Origin: Reticulitermes speratus | Lineage: Eukaryota; Arthropoda; Insecta; Blattodea; Rhinotermitidae | Assembly: GCA_021186555.1 (NCBI GenBank) | Contig: JAJKFL010000007.1 | Coordinates: 30,789,827 to 30,853,826, forward strand | Reading direction: 5' to 3' | Length of the DNA: 64,000 bases | Shown here: positions 45,346 through 57,407 of the stretch, piece after piece | Numbering within the stretch: position 1 is the first letter of the stretch | How the letters are laid out: every line of letters starts with the position of its first letter | Made by a program: the position numbers and the translations under genes | Notes under the pieces: model-generated | Told to the model about the DNA's origin: nothing | Database searches by the model: none | The model's input: only the letters and a program-made list of their open reading frames with translations

Positions 45346-47060
45346 GTGGTCAGTGTTACTAAATTGCATCACTTTATTTAGACACGCTTTTTTACATGAA
45401 GGATTACAGCCAACAAAATGTATGCCAAAATATAATCACATAAGACTTTCAGTTTTGGCAATATTTTATGCTGCTGGATTATTCTGACATAAATTAATGG
45501 ATTAGCGTCCCTTCAACCGTGACGCCGAGAAGAATGTTAGTTACTTCGTGGCGTATAAAATGAAATTCTGCCTCCATTTGCAGAGTAGAAAACTACATTT
45601 CAAGCATGAAAATGCAGGCAGTACATTTCTCCTAGTGTACACTGTGTCATATCGCAGCAGTTGGCAGTTTTGATGCTACCTCAGTTTGAGCCTCAGGATC
45701 GATAGAATGAAGATGCCTTTTAATATTATACGAAAGTGTATGCCAAGGACACAGGTCGCTCCTTATCACAGAAATTCTGAAAATGGGCGTACTTACTTCT
45801 TCGCATGGGTGTTCTCTCAGGGCCACTCGCGTTGCACGAAGGGAAATCCGTTGGTAAAGACATTACTTAAAACAGGCTTTCAGTTTCGTCTGATTTTGTT
45901 CTGTGTCCAGAGGGTGTCTGAAAATACATTTACATATTTATACAAGAGTGTACCTGAGTTTAAGAAAAATAAGTTCCAAGTCCTGACTAAGGCTCAGGCC
46001 AGCCGGGCCAACATATGAGGGCGCTAAGACGTCACTGGAATAATCGGAAATATAGGTCCAGTAAACTCAGGTTTCCGCAAGCTACTCCTGGCAAATCTGG
46101 CTAAATATAAATTGGTCCAGTTTCCGCCGAACATTACAGAGCCCGCGTGTGGAAATAAAGTTAATTGAGCGACGTGAATTCGGTGTACAATGGGTTACTC
46201 AACTACAGTAATGTTCGTTGTGTTGTCGGCGTTCTGTTTCTCATGAATTTGTTGAGTTTGGATGAAATTATTTTGCTTGTGACCAATGTAAAATTGTCAT
46301 TACAAGAATTATGTGACGTGTGGGTTTGTAATTCGGTGTTATTTTACAGATTTGCTTTGCATTTAAAGACTTGCACACCACACTACAGGAGTTTACATGA
46401 CACTGATATTATGTTTTATAACACAAAACGCGCACTCAAAAAGGTTTCCCAACGCTGAATTGTCGCCAAATTGACAGCCTCTCCGGAGTGCTCACGTCTT
46501 TGGCCGGTCTTTGTATATCCCCCTTATCGAAAACCGTATTCAAGAACAAAACTGTGTCTCACATTTTAAAGTAATTGAGGATGAATACGGAGTAAAGTGG
46601 AGATTCCCGTTGATAGTAGGATAAATAAGAAGTTGATCGCTTAAAGACACTAGACAAGAAATGTGATTGAATTTCTAGGAATCACAAGGACATGTACTTT
46701 GTTACAAGAAAATATGTTAAAGTTTTTACTGACATGTTTATTTTACTGGACATTCTACCTTTAAACAACACCTGACTTCAAAGGGAACAGAAATCACACA
46801 GAGTATACCAGGCAGTGTATCCATACACACACACATACAGCACACTGGCTTTGTTTTGAGTCGTAGTAAAGAAGAACAAAATTGACTTGACGCCTAGCGC
46901 CATTATGTCGCTGAAATTCGATGAGTCATAGCCTGGCCCATTGATAGGCCTGTGTACACATATTTGTGCTCTTTAAGGCTTTTGCTTTGGCAGTCTGTTA
47001 TCAGTCTGCTACTTCTGTCTGCCCCTTGACAAGCAGCAGAGAGTAGAGGCTACTACAGTC

Positions 47061-47995
47061 ACCAAAGCTCTTAAATCTCGGTTCTGACGGCATGCCTCTG
47101 TAAGTCTGTCAATCACAGCACACGGTTTTCGTTATACGACGCTGCCGTGCCGCCGGAAACCCTTCGGAAATTTCCCCAATAATCGTAGCAAAACAGGCTA
47201 GAAATAGTGAGCCTCTTTTACCTGTAGCAAAGGCCAATTACGGATATTTCTCGTCACTAAGTATTCTTATTACACTTATTTATGTTAGTGGAAACCTTAA
47301 GAAATTAGACTGAGAACGATAAGTGCATAGCGCCAAATACAACGAAGTGTGTCAGCACTTGTCGTGCAGCGCCCATCAGCAACATTACTAAGATTAAAAA
47401 AGTAATTTGTTTTTCTTTATTTTTTATGTTTGTAAATACAGTTGTTTGATCCATTAGTGCAGTTCGAGATTTATATTACTAATTAGTCACCATGAAGACA
47501 TACAGGCGAAGTGCAGATACAGCTCCATTCATAATTAACCTCAGCACCAGATGGAGGCGAGTTTTCATCTTCAAACTTCAGGCGATTTAACCTAAAGAAA
47601 GAAATCTGGCACACATTAAATGGGAGGATGCGTGATCTGGACGTTTCCGAGAAGAGGAAAATCTCGTTCCCCTGCCGGTATTATAACCCTGGATCGTGCA
47701 GTCCTTAGCTTAAGCAGTATAACGACTGTGGCCTCGAAATTTTGTATGCTGTTTATTTCCAAGGATTTCCAAACATCACATATTGATGAACTTAAGTCAA
47801 TGCACCTATATTCCGTCGTTAGCAAGGCAAAGCAACTGTACTGAAACATGTGAGGTGCAGAATACAGTAACGATTATTTTGTTTTGAATAATTCAATTTG
47901 CAATAATTCTTCGAAAAGTTGAAGTAACAAAATGTCGACTGTGAGAAACTATTTGGTCTGTAGAACATAACTAACTAGGCAGTGTGACTTGAATT
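47061..47995. other. Intergenic with possible SINE remnant
   Basis: Around 47590-47735 the minus strand has a tRNA-like B-box candidate (cagggttataataccggcag), similar in placement to 29400-29520. Otherwise nothing recognised. Confidence 0.4.
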
Positions 47996-50900
47996 GTGAC
48001 ACAGGAGTGCTGATTTGTGACAGCAATAGATTGGCAGCAGACAGGTGGTGAATGTCTGTAAGAGTTGTGACACTACAGATCTGACTTGTGACAGAAAGAG
48101 ATATAGCGGTATGACAGGCAGCAGACAGGTGGTGAAAGTCTGAAAGAGTACTGACAATAAAGAGCTGACTTGTGACAGCAATAGATATAGCGGTATGACA
48201 GGCAGGAGACAGGTGGTGATTGTCTGTAAGAGTTAGGACATTACAATGCTGACTTGTGACAGCAATAGATATAGCGATATGACAGGCAGCAGACAGGTGG
48301 TGAATGTCTGTAAGAGTTAGGACACTACAATGCTGACTTGTGACAGCAATAGATATAGCGATATGACAGGCAGCAGACAGGTGGAGAATGTCTGTAAGAG
48401 TTTTGACACTACAGTGTTGACTTGTGACAGCAATAGATATAGCGATATGACAGGGAGCAGACAGGTGGTGAATGTCTGTAAGAGTTGTGACACTACGGTG
48501 CTGACTCTTGACAGAAAAAAATATAGCGTTGTGACAGGCAGCAGACAGCTGGTGAATGTCTGTGAGAGTTGTGACACTACAGGGTTGACGTTTGACAGCA
48601 ATAAATATAGCATTATGAGAGGCAGTAGTCAGATTTTGAATGTCTGTAAGTGTTGTGACACTAAAGTGATGACTTTTGACATCAATAAGTATAGCGTTAT
48701 GAGAGACACCATACAGGTTTTGAATGTCTCGAAGAGTTGTGACACTACAATGCTGATTTTTGACAGCAATGAATATAGCGGTGTGACAGGCAGCAGACAG
48801 TGGTGAATATCTGTAATATTTGTGACACTGCAGTGCTGACGTTTGACATCAATAAATATAGCGGTTTGACAGGCAGCAGACAGGTGGTGAATGTCTGTAT
48901 TATTTGTGACAGTACAGTGCTGACTTGTGACAGCAATAAATAGAGCGGTATGACCGGCAGCAGACTTGTGGTGAATGTCTGTATCATTTGTGACACTAAC
49001 ATGCTTATTTTTCACAGCAATATATATAGTGGTGTGACAGGCAGCAGACAGGTGGTGAATGTCTGTATTATTTGTGACACTACAGTGCTGACTTGTGGCA
49101 GCAATAAATAGAGCGGTATGACCGGCAGCAGACAGGTGGTGAATGCCTGTTAGTTTTGTGACACTACAGTGCTGAATTGTGACAGCAATAAATAGAGCGG
49201 TATGACCGGCAGCAGACATGTGGTGAATGTCTGTATCATTTGTGACACTAACATGCTTATTTTTCACAGCAATATATATAGCGGTGTGACAGGCAGCAGA
49301 CAGGTTTTCAATGTCTCTAAGAGTTGTGACACTACAATGCTGACATTTGATATTAATAAATTAGGAGGTGTGACAGGCAGCAGACAGTGGTGAATGTCTG
49401 TAAGATTTGTGACACTACAGTGCTGACGTTTGACATCAATGAATATAGCGGTTTGACAGGCAACAGACAGGTGGTGAATGCCTGTAAGTGTTGTGACACT
49501 ACAGTGCTGACTTTTGACAGCAATAAATATAGCGGTATGGCAGGCAGCAGACAGGTGGTGAATGTCTGTAAGGGTTGTGACACTACAGTGCTGACTTGTG
49601 ACAGCAATAGATATAGCGGTATGACAGGCAGCAGACAGGTGGTTAAGGTCTGTTAGTGTTGTGACACTACAGTGCTGACTTGTTACAGCAATAAATATAG
49701 CGTTATGAACGGCAGCAGACAGGTGGTGAATGTCTGTACGATTTGTGACACTAGAGAGCTGACTTGTGACAGACATAAATATAGTGGTGTGACAGGCAGC
49801 AGACAGGTGGTGAATGTCTGTAACAGTTGTGACACTGTATTGCTGACTTGTGACAGCAATAAATATAGCGGTATGACATGCAGCAGACTGGTAATGAATG
49901 TCTGTAAGAGTTGTGACACTAAAGTGCTAAATTTTGACAGCAATAAGTATAGCGTTATGAGAGGCACAAACCAGGTGGTGAATGTATGTAAGAGTTGTGA
50001 CAATACAATTCTGACTCTTGACAACAATAGATATAGTGTTGTGACAGGCAGCAGACAGTGGTGGATGCCTGTAATATTTGTGACACTACAGTGCTGAATT
50101 TTGACAGCAATATATATAGCAGTGTGACAGGCAGCAGACAGGTGTTGAATGTCTGTAAGAGTTGTGACACTACAGTGCTGACTTTTGACAGCAATAAATA
50201 TAGCGGTGTGACAAGCAGCACACAGTGGTGGATATCTGTAAGATTTGTGACACTACAGTGCTGACGTTTGACATCAATAAATATAGCAGTGTGACAGGCA
50301 GCAGACAGGCGCTGAATGTCTGTAAGTGTTGTGATACTACAGTCTTGTCTTTTGACAGCAATAAATAAAGCGGTATGACAGGCAGCAGAGAGTTGGGGAC
50401 TGTCAGTAAGAGCTGTGACACTACATTGCTGACTTGTGACAGCAATAAATATAGCGTTATGACGTGCAGCAGACAGGTAATGAATGTCTGTAAAAGTTGT
50501 GACACTTAGAGTGCTGACTTTTGACCTCAATAGTTACAGCGTTATGACAGTCAACAGACATTTGGTGAATGTCTGTGAGAGTTGAGACACTTCAGTGCTA
50601 AATTTGACAGAAATAAGTATAGCGTTATGACAGGCAACAGCCAGTTGGTGAAGGTCTGTAAGTGTTGTGACACTACAGTGCTGCATTTTGAGAGCAATAA
50701 ATATAGCGTTGTGACAGGCACCAGACAGGTGGTGAATGTCTGTAAGGGTTGTGACACTGCAGTGCTGACTTGTGACAGCAATAAATATAGAGTTGTGAAA
50801 GGCAGCAGGCAGTTGGTGAATGTCTGTAAGGGTTTTTACACTACTGTGCTGACTTGTAACAGCAGTAAATATATAGGAATGACAGGCACCATACAGGTTT

Positions 50901-53853
50901 AAAGTGTCTCTAACAGTTGTGACACCACAATGCTGACTTTTGACAGTAATAAATATAGCGGTGTGACAAGCAGCAGATAGCGGTGAATATCTGTAATATT
51001 TGTGACACTACAGTGCTGACTTGTGACAGCAATATTTATAGCGGTGCTACAGGCAGCAGACAGGTGGTGAATGTCAATAAGTATTGTGACACTACAGTTC
51101 TAACTTTTAACAGCAATAAATATAGCGCTATGACAGGCAGCAGACAGTTGGGGACTGTCTGTAATAGTTGTGACACTACAGTTCTAACTTTTGACAGCAA
51201 TAAATATAGCGTTATGACAGGCAGCAGACAGGTGGTGAATGTCTGTAAGAGTTGTGACACTACAGTGCTGACTCTTGACATCAATAGATATAGCGGTGTG
51301 ACAGGCAGCAGACAGTTGTGAGTGTCTGTATGATTTGTGACACTACAGTGCTGAATTTTTACAGCAATATATATAGCAGTGTGAAAGGCAGCAGACATGT
51401 GGCGAGTGTCTGTAAGATTTGTGACACTACAGTGCTGACATTTGACAGTAATAAATATAGCGGTATGACAGGCACAGACAGGTGGTGAATGTGTGTAAGG
51501 GTTGTGACTGTACAGTGCTGACTTGTGACAGCAATAAATAAAGCGTTATTACAGGCATCAGAAGGGTGGTGAATGTCTGTAAGATTTGTGACACTACAGT
51601 GCTGACTTGTGACAGCAATAAATAAAGCGTTATTACAGGCATCAGAAGGGTGGTGAATGTCTGTAAGATTTGTGACACTACAGTGCTAACTTGTGGCAGA
51701 AATAAATATAGCGTTGTGACAGGCAGCAGCCGGGAGGTGAATGTCTGTAAGAGTTGTGACACTACAGTGCTGACTTTTGACAGAAATAAATATAGCGTTG
51801 TGACAGGCAGCAGACAGGTGGTGAATGTCTGTAAGGGTTGTTACACTACAGTGCTGACTTTTGACAGCAATAGATATAGCGTTAAGACAGGCACTAGTCA
51901 GGTTTTGAATGTCTGTAAGAGATTTGACACTACAATGCTGAATCTTGACATCAATAGATATAGCGGTGTGACAGGTAGCAGACAGTGGTGAATGACTCTA
52001 AGATTTGTGACACTACTGTGCTGACTTTTGACAGCAATAAATATAGCGTTATGACAGGGAGTAGACAAGTGGTGAATGTCTGTAAGGGTTTTGACACTAC
52101 AGTGCTGACTTGTGACAGTAATAAATATAGAGTTATGACAGACACCATACAGGTTTTGAATGTCTATAAGAGTTGTTACACTACAATGCTTACTATTGAC
52201 AGCAATAGATATAGCGGTGTGACAGGCAGCAGACAGTGGTGAATGTCTGTAAGAGTTGTGACACTACAGTGCTGACTTTTGACAGCAATAAATATAGCGT
52301 TATGACAGGCACCAGACAGGTTTTGAATGTCTCTAAGAGTTGTGACACTACAATACTGACTTTTGACAGCAATAAATATAGCGGTGTGACAGGCAGCAGA
52401 CAGTGGTATATATCTGTAAGATCTGTGACACGACAGCGCTGACGTTTGACATCAATAAATAGAGCTGTTTGACAGGCAGCAGACAGGTGGTGAATGTCTG
52501 TAAGATTTGTGACACTACAGTGCTGACTTTTGACAGCAATAAATATAGCGATATGACAGGCAGCAGACAGTTGGGGACTGTCTGTAAAAGTTGTGACACT
52601 ACATTGCTGACTTGTGACAGCAATAAATAGAGCTGTTTGACAGGCAGCAGACAGGTGGTGAATGTCTGTAAGAGTTGTTACCCTTCAGTGCTGACTTTAA
52701 CATCAATAGATATAGCATTTTGACAGGCAGCAGACATTTGGTGAATGTCTGTAAGAGTTGTGACACTTCAGTGCTGACTTGTGACAGCAATAAATAAAGC
52801 GGTATGCAGGCACCATCCAGTTGGTGAATGTCTGTAAGAGTTGTGACACTATCGTGCTGCATTTTGACAGCAATAGATATAGAGGTGTGACAGGCAGCAG
52901 ACATTTGGTGAATGTCTGTAAGATTTGTGACACTAGAGTGCTGACTTGTGACAGCAATAAATATAGCGGTATGACAGGCAGCAGACAGGTTGTGAATGTC
53001 TGTAATAGTTGTGACACTACAAAGCTGACTATTGACAGCAATAGATATAGCGGTGTGACAGGCAGCAGACAGTGGTGAATGTCTGTTATAGTTGTGACAC
53101 TACAGTGCTGACTTGTGACAGCAATAAATAAAGCGGTATGACAGGCAGCAGACAGGTGATGAATGTCTGTATGGTTTGTGACACTAGAGTGCTGACTTTT
53201 GACGGCAATATATATAGCGGTGTGACAGGCAGCAGACTGGTTGTGAATGTCTGTAAGAGTTGTGACACTACAGTGCTGACTTTTGACAGCAATTAATATC
53301 GCGTTGTGACAGGCAGCAGAAAGGTGGTGAATGTCTGTAAGAGTTGTGACACTACAGTGCTGACTTTTGACAGCAATTATTATCGCGTTGTGACAGGCAG
53401 CAGACAGGTGGTGAATGTCTGTAAGAGTTGTGACACTACAGTGCTGGCCTTTGACAGCAATAGATATAGCGATATTTCAGGCAGCAAACAGGTGGTGGTG
53501 AATAATGTTAAAAATTTACCAACCCTTGCACTTTTTCTATTAAAAATTAATAGTTCGTTAAAATGCCCTACATATGTTTCGGTCGGTTAATTTTTAATGG
53601 AAGAAGTGCATGTGTTATTAAATTTTTTAACATAATATTAAACTTGCCCGGTATAAGCAATACTAAGTTGGTGAATGTCTGTAAGAGTTGTGACACTTGA
53701 GTGCTGACTTGTGACAGCAATATATATAGTGGTATGACAGGCACCAGACAGGTGGTGAATGTCTGTAAGAGTTGTGACACTACAGTGCTGACTTGTGGTA
53801 GCAATTGATATGACGTTATGACAGGCAGCCGGCAGGTGATGCATGTCTCTCTG
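47996..53853. repeat. 84-bp satellite array, about 70 copies
   Basis: The unit contains gtgacactacagtgctgact, then gacagcaataaatatagcg, then gcagacaggtggtgaatgtc. The period is 84 with occasional 1-2 base losses. Copies differ at many sites, more than in the other arrays. Because 84 is 28 codons, both strands show long open frames (up to 212 codons) that encode 28-residue repeats such as NVCKSCDTTVLTCDSNKYS. Frame breaks, TAG-containing units and open frames on both strands argue against a protein-coding gene. One MITE-like insertion interrupts it near 53.5 kb. Confidence 0.95.
53503..53640. mobile_element. MITE-like hairpin element inside the satellite
   Basis: ATGTTAAAAATTTACCAACC at the left and, reverse complemented, ATGTTAAAAAATTTAATAAC at the right begin inverted repeats of roughly 45 bases, with TGCACTTTTTC / TGCACTTCTTC and ATTAAAAATTA shared. 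The loop is about 40 bases. About 170 bases in total are extra relative to the satellite unit. Confidence 0.7.
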
Positions 53854-54492
53854 TGTTGTCTGTTCGAAAGTTGGTCAAGTCTAAGGTAGACTTGGGCGTT
53901 GTGAGAACTTGGAAAGGACATGCCACACAACATTCACTGCAACAAAGTGTCATATGCACTGAAGAGATTACCCTTTCTCTTTCCAATTTGTGCGGTCCCG
54001 AATTTAAAACTCCATCGGAACAACAGCTGTACGCAGTGAGGTCTGTCACATTGTCTGTGATTCACGAAAACTTTCCGTCAGAACCACAAATTAGTCTGTA
54101 GATATTTGTCTTGCACACTCTTTCCATTTGTAAATCAGCATACATAACGTGTGCAGTTGACATATTCTCGTTAAATATCTGCCATTCCCGTAAAAACTCT
54201 ATAATGTACGTCAAAGTGTTCAGTTTCCTCTCTGACGCTCCCAGGCCCGTAATCTGTCTACCGATTTTGTTACGCTCATGTAGAGTCATGACACAGGAAC
54301 TGTGACTGACAAACTGACTAGCTGGCTGACTGAACGCTGAAGCAGAGTGGGTGAGTGCCAGCAAGGGGAAACTACATATATATATCCAAGTAGTCATACA
54401 CAACACTCAATACAAGTACAATATGCTACATGTCTCGGCTTGAACAAGCCGTCATCATCGTAACACATTTGAGATGTCTGACCTTAAAATAT
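53854..54492. other. Intergenic, Penelope-type tail at right
   Basis: No gene supported. The right end (about 54370-54460) looks like a minus-strand Penelope-type 3' tail with motif h. Confidence 0.4.
54427..54460 (-). ncRNA. Hammerhead-like motif h
   Basis: The minus strand has CGATGATGACGGCTTG, then CAAGCCGAGACATGTA: a perfect CGGCTTG/CAAGCCG hairpin and palindromic ACATGT. GAAAC is changed to GAGAC and the CTGA half is damaged. Confidence 0.4.
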
Positions 54493-54803
54493 GGGACACG
54501 CGGTGGCGCAGTTGGTTGAGGCACTGCGCTACAGGTCTGAATGTCACGGGTTCGATCCCGATGGTGTCATTGGAAATTTTCATAGACATCATCCTTACGG
54601 CAGAGTAGTGGCCCTGGGGTCGATTCATTCTCTAACAGATATGAGTGCCAGGAATATTTCCTGGGGGGTAAAGGCTGCCGGTGCCTAGGGCTGACAACCT
54701 TACCACATTCAAGTGCCGATTGTCTAGAAATCTTGGAGCCTCAATCTCCTGGAACCCTAAGGGCCTGTCAAGGCCTGTAATGGGATTGCTTTAGCTTTTT
54801 CAT
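54493..54803 (+). mobile_element. tRNA-derived SINE, family 2
   Basis: The head gggacacgcggtggcgcagt has an A-box-like tggcgcagttggttgaggc, then a B box gggttcgatcccg. The body includes ggtaaaggctgccggtgcc and gtgccgattgtctag. Flanked by a 10-bp direct repeat, cttaaaatat, at 54483-54492 and 54804-54813. A second copy is at 61894-62209. Confidence 0.88.
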
Positions 54804-54813
54804 CTTAAAATAT

Positions 54814-55404
54814 ATTTAAATAAAAATAGAAAGACAGAAGGAAATTGGTAACCAGCCAAGTAAATAAAATGGCAAACCCTGTATAATTAAATAACTAGCA
54901 AGTAAACGACGAAATGCGGATTTAGTTGTCGTATATCACGTCATGTTGATCGGTAGATACCTTTCGACGTTTCGGGTGAGTGTAGTAACGCCATCCTAAG
55001 GGTCAGTTAATACAAACAAGCAAGTATCGAGGAACACTTACGACAAGACATTTAGGCCAGTGATATATTCAAACACAAGTCTAGGATTGCGTCACTTCCA
55101 GAAAGCCATGGTCATAAATACATACATACAGTGCCTTTAAATAAAACTCCACAAGATCTACACTTCCCGCAGTACACGGATATATTTAGATGTTTGTGAA
55201 CGACACTAACAAATCAAAATTGCCAGCATGAAGACATTAAGAACAGATCTAAATTAGAGGAATGCTTTCTACGTTGGTTCCAAAATTCTTTTTCATGCCC
55301 TTTGTTATCTAAGAACATAAAGACTGGAATATCCAGAAATGTAATTATGCTTGTAGTCTTATATGAGTGTGCAATTTGGTCTGTCACAGTAAAGAGGATA
55401 TAGG
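54814..55404. other. Intergenic, one ribozyme-like motif
   Basis: Apart from motif j nothing is recognised. Confidence 0.45.
54965..55000 (-). ncRNA. Hammerhead-like motif j (degenerate)
   Basis: The minus strand has CTTAGGATGGCG, a loop, then CACCCGAAACGTCG. GAAAC, palindromic ACGT and C are kept; the stem and first half are weak. Confidence 0.3.
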
Positions 55405-55665
55405 TTAAGGCCGATCCTGAACAGGGGGCTGAGGAAGATATTTGGGCCCAACAGTAAGAAAGTGGAGAAAATTACATTAGGAGGAGCCAAATTATCTGTA
55501 AATCTCACCGAATATTACTCGGATAATGGGTTGGAGGAGAATGAGATGGGCAGTGCATGTTGCATATTTGAGCAAGAAGAGAAAGAGACCACTTTCAAGA
55601 CCTGAGCATAGAAGTTTATGGTCTGGATTAACCCCTGCATAGGATTGCTGCCCATTACAAGTTGA
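55405..55665 (+). pseudogene. LINE ORF2 C-terminal fragment
   Basis: ctgaggaagatatttgggcc gives LRKIFGPN, followed by degraded equivalents of the same region as at 17985-18413 (a cluster of charged residues where RMRWAGHVAR is expected). More decayed than that copy. Confidence 0.6.
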
Positions 55666-56309
55666 TATTTTCAGTACTTATGTCATGCTGTTTAAGATAC
55701 CTTATCAGAGAAATAGCGTGTGCAATGATTTGAAAGTTTTACAAGAGCTGATCTTAGTACTTAATAAGGTATCACATTTTATTGTCTGTGACATTTCGTG
55801 CTCAATATTCTGTGAAATGTTTACTAATATTCAAGTGAACTAAAATACTGAGCCTGTTATCGGTATTGCCTGAACTAATGTACTTGTGTTCCAAATCTAA
55901 ACACTTCATTTCATTCTCACTGTTGATTAAAATAATATTTTGGAAAGCAGCAGTAACAAGTCTGTTAATAATGTGTGTTACACTTGATACTACAGGAAGC
56001 TGGGTTTGTCCTTCAAGAAGTATGAAATTTACTCCCCTACAGTGCTTAGATGCTTGCGTTCTCATCAGCTCATAGTGCAAATAAAAGGAGAAGCAGTTAC
56101 GACAAGGGTAATTTCTCACCTGTATAAATGTATTGTAATTTTGTTTAAGTTCTGTTCATTATAATTCGCAGCCTACCTCCTTATATTGTACAATGTATAT
56201 GTGTGGTGTAGATCTGACAACAACCTGCAATCAGGCCAAGTTTCATTTGCTGTGGCTGCGGCTATGAAAAAGTACCCATCTATCTAAATGTGAAACAAAT
56301 TTTTAGGAT
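55666..56309. other. Intergenic, no supported feature
   Basis: A minus-strand open frame of 105 codons at 55802-56119 has no recognisable domain. Confidence 0.4.
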
Positions 56310-57407
56310 GTTGAACAAGCTTCCTTTCGTACAGAGATGTGTGCCTTCGGTTACTTACCCATAACTTTGCAACACTTGCTGCTAGCCCCATCACTGAGCG
56401 ACTGATGTATCGCCACAACCTGCTACCTTATAAGCCGTTATCTGCAGCAATATTGTATCTTGATATAAGCTATAGATAAGAAAGTCCATGTCACTCAAGT
56501 GATAGTGTTCTGGGTTCACAGCACGTAGTGTAACGTGTTTGTTTCGTTGTTTCCAAGCAACGTGTAGGAGAAGGGAAAATTTACATCGCCAAACGAGATC
56601 CGAACCCTGGATCTTCTACCCAATATCCTAGTCACTATATTGCTTGCCCTGTACCTGTTCTGATGTTCTGTTTATGTTAGTGTCAGTATTTGCAGGAATC
56701 CCCATATATACTAGCGTATTTTATTACCCAACTCTCCTAAAGTAGATGTAAAACTCTAAATGTATTACGCACCACGTCAGGAACACGTGTCATTGAGTGG
56801 AGGTCAAGAGTCATATACTTATAACCTCGCTGATTTTCTCAAATAAATGGCCAGCTTCACGCTCCAGACGCTTCATTCCAAAAGAAACAGCCTCCGGTAA
56901 TCTGTGTCTAGGAGTATGATTAGGCCATACTGTGCATTAACGCTTTACAGAATATGTGAATGTACGTGCTATACGATGTAATGCCCTCCGATTTACGCAC
57001 AAACACTGCTGCTCAAAATGGCGCCCGTTTGTCTTTCCGGTAAGGGCAACATGTAGCTGAAGACGACTATAGAGCATTGGTGTAATGACACCAGCCCAAC
57101 TCACATCACGACTGACCGTCAGTCAGTCAGTAAGTCCTGGTGTTCGAGCCCCTCCTGGGGTTCATGACCAGTTTTTAGCCAATGTACAGAGTACTGCTTC
57201 CTGCCAGTCTTGCGCCCTCTCTGACGAGTGTTTGGGTCTGACCTTTGCGGTGGGTCACCACTTCTGTAGGTTGTGTTTATTTACATGTACACACACTTCG
57301 TGCTGCTCTATATACATATTTACAAGGACTGTATACACGTTTTCTGTTGTCGTATGTACATATTTAAATGCTTAAAGCTATGTAGTGCAGACACTGTGTA
57401 CCGGACC
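56310..57407. repeat. Segmental duplication (block D)
   Basis: Pairs with 28940-30001 and 30820-30990. It begins with one diverged unit of the 86-bp satellite and includes a minus-strand SINE-like head near 56540-56650 (cagggttcggatctcg). The LINE fragment of block B is absent. Confidence 0.75.

Larger units (their letters stand above)
43119..47060. repeat. Segmental duplication: upstream flank of gene B
   Basis: Pairs with 18549-22700 (anchors listed there). It may contain the promoter or a first exon of gene B, but neither could be recognised. The last ~130 bases are the single-copy form of the ~147-bp repeat. Confidence 0.8.

Noticed and set aside
43119-47060. Promoter or first exon of gene B
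   Set aside because: The flank is conserved between copies, but no TATA/initiator combination or conserved donor site could be pointed to with any confidence.
48629-49267. 212-codon open frame in the 84-bp satellite
   Set aside because: The period is a multiple of three, so a frame free of stops in one unit stays open through many. Similar frames occur on both strands and are broken by unit-length changes. Not called as a gene.
47996-53853. CRISPR-like look of regularly spaced repeats
   Set aside because: The units abut directly with no unique spacers, there are no cas genes, and the surrounding sequence is eukaryotic.
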